Shown piece by piece: positions 47,976-55,784 of a stretch of 64,000 nt of DNA. Within the stretch, counting starts at the first letter, position 1; the number at the start of each line of letters is the position of its first letter. Both the position numbers and the translations under genes were made by a program. A model generated the notes under the pieces. The model was not told the origin of the DNA, did no database searches, and worked only from the letters and a program-made list of their open reading frames with translations. The stretch is from positions 31,022 through 95,021 of IMG/VR virus record IMGVR_UViG_3300050821_003995, one strand, 5' to 3'. The stretch is from a virus.

Positions 47976-49527
47976 CATTGTAAGCGTTGAACTGGAGGAT
48001 TTCAGGTCCTTCCGTGGTGAACACAGTTTTAAGTTCCCCACTGAGCCGGGGCTCTATGCCATCACCGGCAAGAACCTTGAGAACTCACGTGTGGGGAGCA
48101 ACGGCGCGGGCAAGACCACCCTGCTTGAGTCGGTATATTGGTGCCTATACGGTCACACCACACGCGGCCTGAAGGCCGGGGACGTGGTTAGCTGGGGTGC
48201 TAAGCGCTGTGCCGTCACCTGCCACCTGACCGTAGCCAGTGACCACCTGACGGTTACCCGCACCCAAAGCCCCAACAGCCTCACGCTGAATGACCGCCCG
48301 GTTGATCAGGACAACCTGCAAAAGGCCCTGCGCATTGGCCCTGAGGCTTTTACCTACGCGGTCATGATCCCGCAATTTGGTGACGCCTTCTTTGACCTGT
48401 CACCCAGCGACAAGCTGACGCTGTTCTCCCAGATCATGGAACTGGATTACTGGCTGAACAAAAGCAAAGAAGCCGATGATTTGGCTAAAGACATACTGAG
48501 TGCCAAGGAAGCGCTTGAGCGTGATGCAGCCAAATGCCGGGGGCAGCTTGAGATCATTGACGAGGACATTGCCAATCTGCGTGGCAAGAACAAAACCTTT
48601 GCAGAAGCTGAGGCTGAGCGCATTAAACGATTAAAACAGGACTTGCAAGAAGCAGGCGTTAAGGCAATTGATGCCGGTGAGGCCATAGAGTTTACACAAA
48701 AGGCCCTCAAGAACTTGACTATCAAGCTTGAGACAGTGGGGCGTGGTGCCAAGAAGTGCCCCACCTGCGGGCAACCTATAGCCAACAAAGAACTAAATGC
48801 ACTGCTTACCAATCAGACAGACTTTGAACGTCAGCTTCGCAAGCTAGAGCGTGACAAGGAAACCGCTCAAGGTGAGATACGTGTAACCAAATCCGCGATG
48901 GCACCACGTGAGAACCCCTATGCCGACGAAGTTGCCAGTAAGCTGATTGCCAAGGAAAAGGCCAAGGGCAAAATTGCCTCCCTAAAAGACGAAATAGACA
49001 CCCTCAATGAAGATCACGCCGCGATCAGCTTTTGGGTTATGGGCTTCAAACGGGTACGGCTATTCATTGTGGAAGAAACCCTGCGCCAACTGGAACTTGA
49101 GATCAACAACAGCCTGACCAGCCTGGGGCTGCTTGATTGGCACATTACCCTGGACGTTGAGCGTGAGAACAAGTCCGGGGGCATCACCAAAGGCTTTGTG
49201 GTGCTAGTGCACGCGCCTGGGGCGCCTGGGCCAGTACGCTTCGAAGCCTGGAGCGGAGGAGAAACTCAACGTCTGAGGCTTGCCGGTGACCTGGGCTTGG
49301 CCAACCTGATTATGGAACGCGCTGGGCTGACCAGCACCGTTGAGTTCTTTGACGAACCTTCACGCCACCTAAGCCAAGAGGGTATGCTTGATCTGGCTGA
49401 TACGCTTGCGCAGCGCGCAGCCTCACAAAACAAAAGGATAATCGTTATTGAACACAATCTACTGGACTACCCCTATGATGGGGTAGTCACCATTGTGAAG
49501 GACACCGACGGCTCACGTATTGACTAA
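47968..49527 (+). CDS. sbcC: SbcC/Rad50-like ATPase
   Basis: 519 residues from GTG 47968. FRSFRGEHSF, Walker A GSNGAGKTTLLES, Q-loop FAYAV-like (TYAVMIPQFG), two coiled coils around a zinc hook CPTCGQP near residue 265, ABC signature WSGGETQRLRLA, Walker B VEFFDEPSRHL (Ser-rich instead of the usual FLDEPT), and H-loop VIEHN. The coiled coils are much shorter than in cellular SbcC, as in T4 gp46. Partner of the SbcD at 44743. Last gene of the rightward series. Confidence 0.85.
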   Translation: MFDIVSVELEDFRSFRGEHSFKFPTEPGLYAITGKNLENSRVGSNGAGKTTLLESVYWCLYGHTTRGLKAGDVVSWGAKRCAVTCHLTVASDHLTVTRTQSPNSLTLNDRPVDQDNLQKALRIGPEAFTYAVMIPQFGDAFFDLSPSDKLTLFSQIMELDYWLNKSKEADDLAKDILSAKEALERDAAKCRGQLEIIDEDIANLRGKNKTFAEAEAERIKRLKQDLQEAGVKAIDAGEAIEFTQKALKNLTIKLETVGRGAKKCPTCGQPIANKELNALLTNQTDFERQLRKLERDKETAQGEIRVTKSAMAPRENPYADEVASKLIAKEKAKGKIASLKDEIDTLNEDHAAISFWVMGFKRVRLFIVEETLRQLELEINNSLTSLGLLDWHITLDVERENKSGGITKGFVVLVHAPGAPGPVRFEAWSGGETQRLRLAGDLGLANLIMERAGLTSTVEFFDEPSRHLSQEGMLDLADTLAQRAASQNKRIIVIEHNLLDYPYDGVVTIVKDTDGSRID

Positions 49528-49702
49528 TGGACCAAGGCATTCCAAGGGGCGCCGAAAGCATGCCATCCGAGAATTGCAACAAGTACCCATAACCAGAACC
49601 AGCCTCCAATGATCCACCAGCCGGGGCGGCATCCCACCACGGCCGGGCGGTGAAAATAATACACAACACGAAGATCAGCCAAAACCAAAAGCCAAGAGGC
49701 AT
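49487..49702 (-). CDS. Small membrane protein, last gene of leftward series
   Basis: 71 residues, GAGGAGA upstream. MPLGFWFWLIFVLCIIF is one membrane segment followed by Gly/Ser-rich sequence. It resembles a small inner-membrane peptide common in phages and proteobacteria. Its last 41 bases overlap the 3' end of sbcC on the other strand, so the two transcription units converge here. Confidence 0.6.
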   Translation of the reverse strand: MPLGFWFWLIFVLCIIFTARPWWDAAPAGGSLEAGSGYGYLLQFSDGMLSAPLGMPWSISQYVSRRCPSQW

Positions 49703-49716
49703 GGGGGTCTCCTCTG

Positions 49717-49962
49717 TCAGCGCCGCTCAGGCGCAATGATGTTTGGTGGTGTAGGGGAACTAAGTGACAGGCGCGGTGGTGTGCCACCACCATAGGCAAG
49801 AATGTCTTTCAACGAATAGGCAATTGCCAGCATGATGATGATCCCCTTGAAGATCAAACGGATACCATCCGGCATCATCGTCAAAAGATCAACAACATAA
49901 TACCAAAACAGCGCCCACAGGATAAGTTCGCAAAGTACGATGAAAAGTGAGATCGCGTCCAT
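49717..49962 (-). CDS. Membrane protein, unknown
   Basis: 81 residues with two to three hydrophobic segments (SLFIVLCELILWALFWYYVV, GIIIMLAIAYSL) and a Pro/Arg tail. Start overlaps the stop of the DUF3309-like gene. Could be a lysis or membrane-modifying protein; unproven. Confidence 0.6.
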   Translation of the reverse strand: MDAISLFIVLCELILWALFWYYVVDLLTMMPDGIRLIFKGIIIMLAIAYSLKDILAYGGGTPPRLSLSSPTPPNIIAPERR

Positions 49963-50126
49963 TAGATGTGCCCAAGTAGAACAAGGATCAGCACAATCAC
50001 CAAAACGAGCCCAAGGCCCCCACCCAAGTAGGGGCCACCCCCGTAAAACGGGCCACCGCCAATCCCGCTGAACCCCCCAAGCAGCACAATGATCAAAATG
50101 ATGACGAGCAGGGTTCCAAGACTCAT
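49962..50126 (-). CDS. DUF3309-like small membrane protein
   Basis: 54 residues from ATG 50124-50126. MSLGTLLVIILIIVLLGG, a Gly/Tyr-rich centre (GGGPFYGGGPYLGGG), and LVLVIVLILVLLGHI: two short membrane segments around a Gly-rich turn, the DUF3309 pattern common in alpha- and betaproteobacteria. Function unknown. Has a promoter at 50152-50180. Confidence 0.65.
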   Translation of the reverse strand: MSLGTLLVIILIIVLLGGFSGIGGGPFYGGGPYLGGGLGLVLVIVLILVLLGHI

Positions 50127-50151
50127 GGCCGTCTCCTCGCTATTTGATCTC

Positions 50152-50180
50152 ACCATAGCTGAAAGCTGCACACATTTCAA
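50152..50180 (-). promoter_or_regulatory. Probable sigma-70-type promoter, leftward
   Basis: On the minus strand TTGAAA (50180-50175), 17-base spacer, TATGGT (50157-50152). Would start transcription near 50145, about 20 bases before the DUF3309-like gene. Confidence 0.5.
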
Positions 50181-50268
50181 TCTGAGCAATTTTGAACAGT
50201 CAGCCGTGCACAGTGCCTGTAAATAAGGTATCATCCCCCGCCTACATTCAAATGAAAGGGATACCTCC

Positions 50269-50874
50269 ATGCTTACCGTAAGATCAAACCGGCCAGAAAC
50301 CAAAGCCTACGACGGTTTGTTTGTCATGCCACGCACTGACTACTGCGTGGTTGAGTCCGAAGACGGGAAGTTGCTTATTGTGACACCGGGCGAACTTTAT
50401 GATGGCCCCATAGAACGACTGAGGGTCAAATCAACTCGTCCCCATATAAAAGTGCACAATGGACAGGAAGTTCGGGTTGTCAGGGCCATCAAATCCGGAG
50501 ACTCGGGCTATAGCGAGGACGTTGGTCAGGTGGTTGTGCAGCCAAAGGACGGTGCACAATTCACCGTGCAAAATGATGAATTGGTCAGTGACTTCGAAGA
50601 ATGTGACGGGGTGATCCACAGCAACCGCCCAGAACTGAAAGACCACAAGGGTGAAAGCGTTAGGGTACTGCGCAGCGTGCGCCCCGGCGATGACAACTAC
50701 AACATCGGTGGCCCACACCAATACTGGGTGGTTGGAAAGGACAAGAAAGAGTTTGCGGTTGAGGCCGGAGAACTGAAGATGTCAAAGGCCCCACCCAAGC
50801 CTGCCCCCGCAAAACCCGAACCTGCAAAGCCGGCTTCCACTGGGTTTTTTGGCTTTGGTAAGAAAAAGTCTTGA
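50269..50874 (+). CDS. Three-repeat protein of unknown function, isolated on + strand
   Basis: 201 residues. Three repeats of about 50 residues: SNRPETKAYDGLFVM, STRPHIKVHNGQEVRVVRAI, SNRPELKDHKGESVRVLRSV, each ending in an E-L-like strand (GELYDG, DELVSD, GELKMS). A Pro/Ala/Lys tail with PAKPEPAKPA follows. Only rightward gene between 49.5 kb and the right end with firm support. Small beta barrels are likely. Function unknown. Confidence 0.7.
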   Translation: MLTVRSNRPETKAYDGLFVMPRTDYCVVESEDGKLLIVTPGELYDGPIERLRVKSTRPHIKVHNGQEVRVVRAIKSGDSGYSEDVGQVVVQPKDGAQFTVQNDELVSDFEECDGVIHSNRPELKDHKGESVRVLRSVRPGDDNYNIGGPHQYWVVGKDKKEFAVEAGELKMSKAPPKPAPAKPEPAKPASTGFFGFGKKKS

Positions 50875-50878
50875 AGCC

Positions 50879-51145
50879 CTACCCTGTTGACTTGATAACG
50901 CGATGGGTGGACGCGGGACGAACTTCCACCCAGTATTCGTCCCCTTCGTTTAAATGCTCGTCAAGCCCCAAGGTCAAATTGAACAGCGCGTGCTGTTCAT
51001 GTGACCATTCGTCGCCATATTGAGCGCGCCGCGTCAGTAGTATTTCTGTGATGCCGTTGTTCTTGCGTATCCGCTCACAACGGCCACGGAATCTGACGAG
51101 CACGTTAGTGCCCCCGCATCGCCATAACAACTGCAATACCGGCAA
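50879..51145 (-). CDS. Unknown small protein
   Basis: Up to 88 residues; a GTG at 51103, just after the stop of the upstream gene, would give 74 (VLVRFRGRCERIRKNNG). Beta-rich (ITEILLTRRAQYG, DEYWVEVRP). Unknown. Confidence 0.5.
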   Translation of the reverse strand: MPVLQLLWRCGGTNVLVRFRGRCERIRKNNGITEILLTRRAQYGDEWSHEQHALFNLTLGLDEHLNEGDEYWVEVRPASTHRVIKSTG

Positions 51146-51833
51146 TGAATACGGAGGCTACGGTGGCCACCGCCATTATGATAGCGAGCAGCCGCGCATT
51201 CGTATCCACCATGCCTTTGCGTTGACCACCAACGCCACTTTCCACTGATTGCATTTTTGCAAGGGTCATGGTCAGTTCGGCAATAGCCCCCGATGTTGCG
51301 GTTGCGGTCTTGTTCATGGCGTCAGTGGTTGTGGTGGAAAGTGATGCAATACCAGCCGCCATGCGCGTGAGCGCGTCGGCGGTTTGAGGGTCTTGCACGC
51401 TGCTACGACCAGCCGCCGTGAAGGCCCCGGCTTCCAGCTTGCTGACCCGTGTATCGAACGTCGCCTGAATTTGCACAAGCTGTGTGGACACCAACGTTGA
51501 CGTGGTACGCACCGATTCAGCCAACATGTCGCGGATTGTGTTCTGAAATTCCTGCCGTGTTTCGGCAAGTTCGTCGATGCGCCGGGTTTCAGCGTCGCGC
51601 TGTGCATTCTGATACATGACCATGCTATCAGAAACGATTTTCACCATTTCACGGGTGCTGCTAACTTTTTCGTTCACCAACTTTTCTTGAGCATCCCGCA
51701 TAGCGTCCTGATACTTGCTTTCGGCTTGTACCAGATCAAGGACGTTCTTCGTTGGGTCAATAGTTGCCTGCCCCCGGTAATCCACCGGGATTCCTGGCTG
51801 ACCTTCATTATTTCGTCTTAGTTGACGTACCAT
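51105..51833 (-). CDS. Coiled-coil protein with C-terminal membrane anchor
   Basis: 242 residues. Residues 40-200 are a long helix/coiled coil (KYQDAMRDAQEKLVNEKVSS, ETRQEFQNTIRDMLAESV, then Thr/Ala-rich). The end is one membrane segment (LLAIIMAVATVASVFIAGIA). It resembles the stalk of a chemoreceptor without the sensor, a tail-anchored build. In the lysis region; role unknown. Confidence 0.6.
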   Translation of the reverse strand: MVRQLRRNNEGQPGIPVDYRGQATIDPTKNVLDLVQAESKYQDAMRDAQEKLVNEKVSSTREMVKIVSDSMVMYQNAQRDAETRRIDELAETRQEFQNTIRDMLAESVRTTSTLVSTQLVQIQATFDTRVSKLEAGAFTAAGRSSVQDPQTADALTRMAAGIASLSTTTTDAMNKTATATSGAIAELTMTLAKMQSVESGVGGQRKGMVDTNARLLAIIMAVATVASVFIAGIAVVMAMRGH

Positions 51834-51850
51834 TGCTGCCTAGCCGAAGA

Positions 51851-52150
51851 TTACGGGGCCGGGTCTGCGGCATCAGCCGCATCGGCCTTGGCAGCAGCGG
51901 CGGCAAAATCAGCGTCATACTTCGCGGCAAGATCCTGCAACTGCTTGATCTGGTCGGGAGTAGCCACACCGCTGCCCTGCACGTCGGCGATCAGTTTTTG
52001 GATCATTGGCAGAAGATCCTCGGCCTCCTTGACCACCACCGGGATGGCCTGCACCAGCAGCCCAATGATGTTGGTAACCGTGGATGACAGGGAAAGCGAC
52101 GGAAGCAGGTCCTGAATGATTGTCAGGATCAATGGGATAATTGCAGCCAT
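51851..52150 (-). CDS. Small amphipathic membrane-associated protein, possible holin-like
   Basis: 99 residues. MAAIIPLILTIIQDLLPSLS and IIGLLVQAIPVVVKEAEDLL are hydrophobic helices; the end is Ala/Asp-rich. Located among the lysis genes. Either a holin/antiholin or a small virion protein. Confidence 0.55.
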   Translation of the reverse strand: MAAIIPLILTIIQDLLPSLSLSSTVTNIIGLLVQAIPVVVKEAEDLLPMIQKLIADVQGSGVATPDQIKQLQDLAAKYDADFAAAAAKADAADAADPAP

Positions 52151-52164
52151 TGGTGTGGTTCCTC

Positions 52165-52572
52165 TCAGACAGCCGGCAAGATAGCTTGAAGCGTTTTGGT
52201 GGCGACAGTAATGGCATCAACCAACCCCTGCACGCCCAATGGGCCTGGGTGCCCTTGCGCAAAGGCTATGAGGCCGTCCCTGGCAACCTGACCGTCATGG
52301 ACCGCTTTTTCAACTGCCTTGCGCACTGCCTGATTGCGGCACAGCGGGCCGTTGGCCCCCGTGCACTTGGGCCATGACGCATAGGCAATCAGGTAATTGC
52401 CCGCACTCACCTCCACGATGTGAAAGCTGTCGACCGCTACCGTCACCGTTTGTGGTGAAAGCGTTGCGTTGGTGACCAGCCCAACAGAGTGAAAGAAGTT
52501 CTGCAAGCTTGCACAACCACCGAGAGCTAGCGCCAAGGTGATTGTGATGGCAAGTGATTTTACACGCATCAT
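52165..52572 (-). CDS. Lipoprotein
   Basis: 135 residues. Signal ITITLALALGGC with a lipobox (LGGC, Cys about residue 19), then a mixed polar protein with two further Cys (KCTGANGPLCRN). GAGGAG precedes the ATG. Could be an outer-membrane spanin (Rz1-like), but it is longer than usual and lacks high Pro content. Confidence 0.65.
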   Translation of the reverse strand: MMRVKSLAITITLALALGGCASLQNFFHSVGLVTNATLSPQTVTVAVDSFHIVEVSAGNYLIAYASWPKCTGANGPLCRNQAVRKAVEKAVHDGQVARDGLIAFAQGHPGPLGVQGLVDAITVATKTLQAILPAV

Positions 52573-52586
52573 GTAATACTCCTCAG

Positions 52587-52928
52587 TTATGTGATCTTGT
52601 CGCCTGGGATGGTAGCAGCAAGAGCCGCCGTGGGTGTCCCCGGCACGGCTTTCACTTTCTCAATTTCTGGATTGTTTCGCATCCCAATAAGTTTAGAGAA
52701 TGGGCTGGCCGACCACGCAGCAAAGAAGCCAGCAAGGATTGGGATTAGGGCGCCCACACCAGCAATGATTGAGGCCACACCATCACCAATTTGGTGAATA
52801 GCATTGCCTAAGGCCGTGGCATCACCTTGCTTCAACCCCACCATGACCAAAACCGCCGTGGCGGTACCGGCAGCGGTGTAAACATGCCGAAGAGCAGAAT
52901 TGACTTGATCGGACGTTGGCAATTGCAT
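52587..52928 (-). CDS. Holin (Pam3-gp28-like)
   Basis: 113 residues from the ATG at 52926-52928 (CAGGAG upstream). DQVNSALRHVYTAAGTATAV then IHQIGDGVASIIAGVGALIP and WSASPFSKL: two membrane helices as in the putative phage holin family I recall as Pam3-gp28. Would form lesions letting the endolysins at 52976-54183 through. Confidence 0.7.
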   Translation of the reverse strand: MQLPTSDQVNSALRHVYTAAGTATAVLVMVGLKQGDATALGNAIHQIGDGVASIIAGVGALIPILAGFFAAWSASPFSKLIGMRNNPEIEKVKAVPGTPTAALAATIPGDKIT

Positions 52929-52975
52929 CGTGTGCTCCTGTCCCCTATTTTCATCTAATAACATGCAACAACAAG

Positions 52976-53626
52976 CTATGCAACAACCGCCGCAGCCTTC
53001 CCCTCACCACCACTGATAGCTTTGTCCCTGTCTGGTGGGTGGCCTTGGCCCGACACGGCTTGCATCGCCGTCATCACAGCTTCTACAAAATCAGCCTTGA
53101 TAACGTTCTTTCCTGGGCAGTCACGATGAGTAGTTGCAGGATCCTCTTTATGGAAGTGCAGCCCACGCCGCCCAAGCTGAAAAGGCAACGGTGAGAGGTG
53201 CGCGGCTGCATGAAGGATGGCCGACGCAATCACCGCATTGTCACCAATATCAGTCTTAAATGGTTCGGTGTCGTAATCACCCACCATTTCAATACCCCAC
53301 GAACACCAATTCCATGAAGGGGTATGAGTGCCCCTGTGCGTGAGCGGGGTAAATACACAAATGCCTGACGGCACGATAAACAGATGTGGGCCAGCCTGCC
53401 AGCCCAAGCCCTGATAGTACCCGGCAAGGTTCTGCAACCACTGTTCGTCGGTGATTGGAGGTGAACGGTGCGCGTAAGCATCATACTGTGCCCGGCTGGG
53501 TGAACTCGTATTATGATGGACAACGAATAAGGGCTTGAACGGTGCGTGAACCAGATCAAGGCTACTCACGTACTGCCTGAACTCTTCAACGGTGAACTTC
53601 TTGCCAACAATTGGTGTCCACGTCAT
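52976..53626 (-). CDS. N-acetylmuramoyl-L-alanine amidase (Amidase_2 type)
   Basis: 216 residues. FVVHHNTSSP (first zinc His), GPHLFIVPSGICVFTPLTHRGTHTPS, SWGIEMVGDY and the second zinc region FHKEDPATTHRDCPGKN (His...Cys) mark a T7-lysozyme-like amidase. Cleaves the bond between muramic acid and the peptide stem. No signal peptide, so it depends on the holin. Its start overlaps the lysozyme stop by four bases. Confidence 0.85.
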   Translation of the reverse strand: MTWTPIVGKKFTVEEFRQYVSSLDLVHAPFKPLFVVHHNTSSPSRAQYDAYAHRSPPITDEQWLQNLAGYYQGLGWQAGPHLFIVPSGICVFTPLTHRGTHTPSWNWCSWGIEMVGDYDTEPFKTDIGDNAVIASAILHAAAHLSPLPFQLGRRGLHFHKEDPATTHRDCPGKNVIKADFVEAVMTAMQAVSGQGHPPDRDKAISGGEGKAAAVVA

Positions 53627-54183
53627 GATCCCGCCTCTACCATGCTGAGTGCTTGAGCATCCACCCGTGTGCGCCGGTTACTCCATCCATGCCCTGATTT
53701 GATCCAGCCCGGCTGAGTTCGCTTCTTGGTGATCCACTGCGCCCCGATCATCAGCACCATAGCACGCGGGTCAATTGCCTTGACGGCCGCTAGAAGATGA
53801 TCATCAAATTTGCCAAGAGGCGGAAAGCGTCCAACCGCCAGCTCCAGGAGATCAATACCCCCGCTGGTGCCCAGGTTCGTGAACACGTCAAATGCGCGGT
53901 AATCCACCCCTGAAGGCAGTTCGTCGAATCGCAGCTTCGGCATAACCCATTCAGTGTAGAACGTGATGGCACCGGCCTCAGTAAGCGCCGCCACGTCAGC
54001 TACAGTGGCCGCAGGCTTGCCCAAGGCCCGGTGGTAGTCGGTCAAAGCATCAACAGACACCCCATATTTGGACGCACCCCCAGGCTCACCTTGGCCCGGT
54101 GGGGTACCGGGCGGGTTGACGTTGAGTTCGGGGCCTTCACTCAGTACCACCCCGGCAACAGCTTGCGCTTCGTTGGCTTTCAT
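53623..54183 (-). CDS. GH108-type lysozyme
   Basis: 186 residues. VVLSEGPELNVNPPG then GGASKYGVSVDALTDYHRAL, ITFYTEWVMPKLRFDELPSG and AFDVFTNLGTSGGIDLLELA follow the GH108 (N-acetylmuramidase) order, with catalytic Glu in SEGPE. The usual EGGY motif is EGPEL here and the loop is longer. Ends GWSNRR-type (HGWSNRRTRV). Second endolysin directly coupled to the amidase. Confidence 0.8.
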   Translation of the reverse strand: MKANEAQAVAGVVLSEGPELNVNPPGTPPGQGEPGGASKYGVSVDALTDYHRALGKPAATVADVAALTEAGAITFYTEWVMPKLRFDELPSGVDYRAFDVFTNLGTSGGIDLLELAVGRFPPLGKFDDHLLAAVKAIDPRAMVLMIGAQWITKKRTQPGWIKSGHGWSNRRTRVDAQALSMVEAGS

Positions 54184-54575
54184 TCCATTTCCTTTTTGAC
54201 GTCGGCTGTTAATATGCCTTCAGACGCAGGATGCACGCCATCACGCCCGGCTACAAATGAAACCATTGGGTCATGATAGGTGACTGCAACTGCCATGACC
54301 ACAGGACCTGCTCCGTTCGCAGGCAGTACCCAAATGATCTTTTTGGCCCCTTTAGCCACGGCGATCTTGCGGATCAATTCGCAGTTGCCCCGAAGGTGTT
54401 TGTTATATGGGTCATTGCTGCCGGCCGACACAATCACCGTATCTGCGGATTGCACACGCATGATTATGGCAGAGGATGAAATACCTATTTTGGCATCCAC
54501 CACACACCCGCTGATATGGGCAGCAAGAGCCAATGCAATGCTGTCACCAATAATTGCACACGCAACCACAGCCAC
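54180..54575 (-). CDS. Minimal SGNH-hydrolase-like protein
   Basis: 131 residues from GTG 54573-54575 with AGGAGG upstream. IIGDSIALAL (block I, Ser), VIVSAGSNDP (block III, Asn) and GRDGVHPASEG (block V, Asp-x-x-His) keep all catalytic residues in about 130 residues, shorter than usual. Likely an esterase; deacetylation of peptidoglycan or surface polysaccharide would suit its place beside two lysins. Inferred. Confidence 0.65.
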   Translation of the reverse strand: MAVVACAIIGDSIALALAAHISGCVVDAKIGISSSAIIMRVQSADTVIVSAGSNDPYNKHLRGNCELIRKIAVAKGAKKIIWVLPANGAGPVVMAVAVTYHDPMVSFVAGRDGVHPASEGILTADVKKEME

Positions 54576-54578
54576 CTC

Positions 54579-54707
54579 CTATAACAACGCCAACCCGACG
54601 AAGCATATCACGGCCAGCACTATGACAAATACACAAATAATGGTGAGGGAAACTCTGCCAAAAGACCTCGATTGGGACCGGGACCTCTGTTGGGTTTCCC
54701 TCACCAT
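54579..54707 (-). CDS. Small basic single-pass membrane peptide
   Basis: 42 residues; ATG 54705-54707 to TAG 54579-54581. N-terminus rich in Arg, Ser, Gln (RSRSQSRSFGR), then one membrane segment (IICVFVIVLAVICFVGLALL). Its stop overlaps the ribosome site of the SGNH gene. Size and place fit a small holin- or spanin-like peptide. Missed by length-filtered gene calling. Confidence 0.5.
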   Translation of the reverse strand: MVRETQQRSRSQSRSFGRVSLTIICVFVIVLAVICFVGLALL

Positions 54708-54712
54708 GCCGA

Positions 54713-55312
54713 TCAGTTTGAAGCGTAACGGCCCCCACCGGGCCACCTGAAGGCTATAGCGCCCGCTAGTGAGCGTTCACGCTCACGTACCGCATGGCCG
54801 TCATTGCCTGATTTGACCAACCAGCGGCCACCGCTGCCCTGCGCAACTATGATCCCCACATGATGCCGCCAAACCACAATAGCTCCGGCACGGGGGCCAC
54901 CGGCATTGCTGCCGTAATGTGCCCATTCGCGGGCTAGATTGAATGACCGGTCAGCCACCCCCAGCAGGTGGCGCATCCACCAGCCGCACCAAGCGCGCGG
55001 ACGCGGATCGTGGCCGTTGTAGTCGATGTGCCTGTATGTGAAAGACCTGTGTGCCCGCTTGGGGCGGGGCTGAGGGGCAACTTCGGACGTTTTGTATTCG
55101 TCGTTGTAGCCGTAGGTTGGCATTTCCCCAGGGCCAACTTGATTGGATTTTTCATCCAAAAATTTTAGCATTTGGGCTAGACCAGCCCCAAGACCCTGCA
55201 CTACAGGATGAAGATGTTTCTGTTGATGATGATGGTGCCGATACGGATGGGCATTCGCAGTAGTGGCAGTAAAGACAAGGCAAAGCGCTGCGCAGATTGC
55301 TGCGATTCTCAT
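54713..55312 (-). CDS. Secreted CHAP/TIGR02594-like peptidoglycan enzyme
   Basis: 199 residues from the ATG at 55310-55312, giving a clear signal peptide (RIAAICAALCLVFTATTANA). A His-rich linker is followed by a catalytic domain: PRAWCGWWMRHLLGV (Cys), NLAREWAHYGSNAGGPRAG and VVWRHHVGIIVAQG (His), then SGNDG. This resembles proteins of Rhizobiales that I remember with the NLAR-WAH-G signature. An exported cell-wall amidase/endopeptidase, perhaps acting from the periplasm. Confidence 0.65.
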   Translation of the reverse strand: MRIAAICAALCLVFTATTANAHPYRHHHHQQKHLHPVVQGLGAGLAQMLKFLDEKSNQVGPGEMPTYGYNDEYKTSEVAPQPRPKRAHRSFTYRHIDYNGHDPRPRAWCGWWMRHLLGVADRSFNLAREWAHYGSNAGGPRAGAIVVWRHHVGIIVAQGSGGRWLVKSGNDGHAVRERERSLAGAIAFRWPGGGRYASN

Positions 55313-55408
55313 CTTAGTATTCCCCGTGCTGTTTACAACGGCGCGGAACCTAGCAAGTGCAAGGGGAAGGCTCAACCCCCTAATTGGGGCTTCTTTTGGT
55401 CAGTGCCT

Positions 55409-55744
55409 TTACTTCCCAACCAACGTCCAGTGGGTGTTATTATACCAAATTAAGAGATTAAGAGCACCACCACCACCCGTCACATTTGTCCCCCAAGTGG
55501 TGCAAGTGCCGTCAGCGCAATTGGCTGCTTTCCCATCGGTTATGCAAGCAAACATCCCCACCGCTGGTGTGGGAAGATTGGCAAAAGTGGTCTTGATGAT
55601 TGGCCCAGCACCACCTTGGCTCAATGCGGCGGCAATATCTGTTAAAAGTGCCGTGAGAGTATTGGTAGAAACCTGCTGCCCAGGGAAGGGCGGGTTTGCT
55701 CCGCTAGGAAGAACATAAACTCCTGTTGTTGGGTTGAAAGGCAT
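55409..55744 (-). CDS. Short tail-fibre-type protein
   Basis: 111 residues. MPFNPTTGVYVLPSGANPPF followed by PGQQVSTNTLTALLTDIAAA is the same N-terminal cap as in the next two genes. The rest (NLPTPAVGMFACITDG, LLIWYNNTHWTLVGK) is a compact beta domain. Probably a minor fibre or fibre adaptor. Confidence 0.65.
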   Translation of the reverse strand: MPFNPTTGVYVLPSGANPPFPGQQVSTNTLTALLTDIAAALSQGGAGPIIKTTFANLPTPAVGMFACITDGKAANCADGTCTTWGTNVTGGGGALNLLIWYNNTHWTLVGK

Positions 55745-55784
55745 TAACTAATCTTGAGCATGCGGATACCAGACATGACAAATA

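Noticed and set aside
54280-54750. Plus-strand frame of 156 codons across the SGNH gene
   Set aside because: Antisense to a gene with clear catalytic blocks; Met/Thr/Ala-rich translation without features. The short minus-strand membrane peptide at 54579-54707 is better supported.
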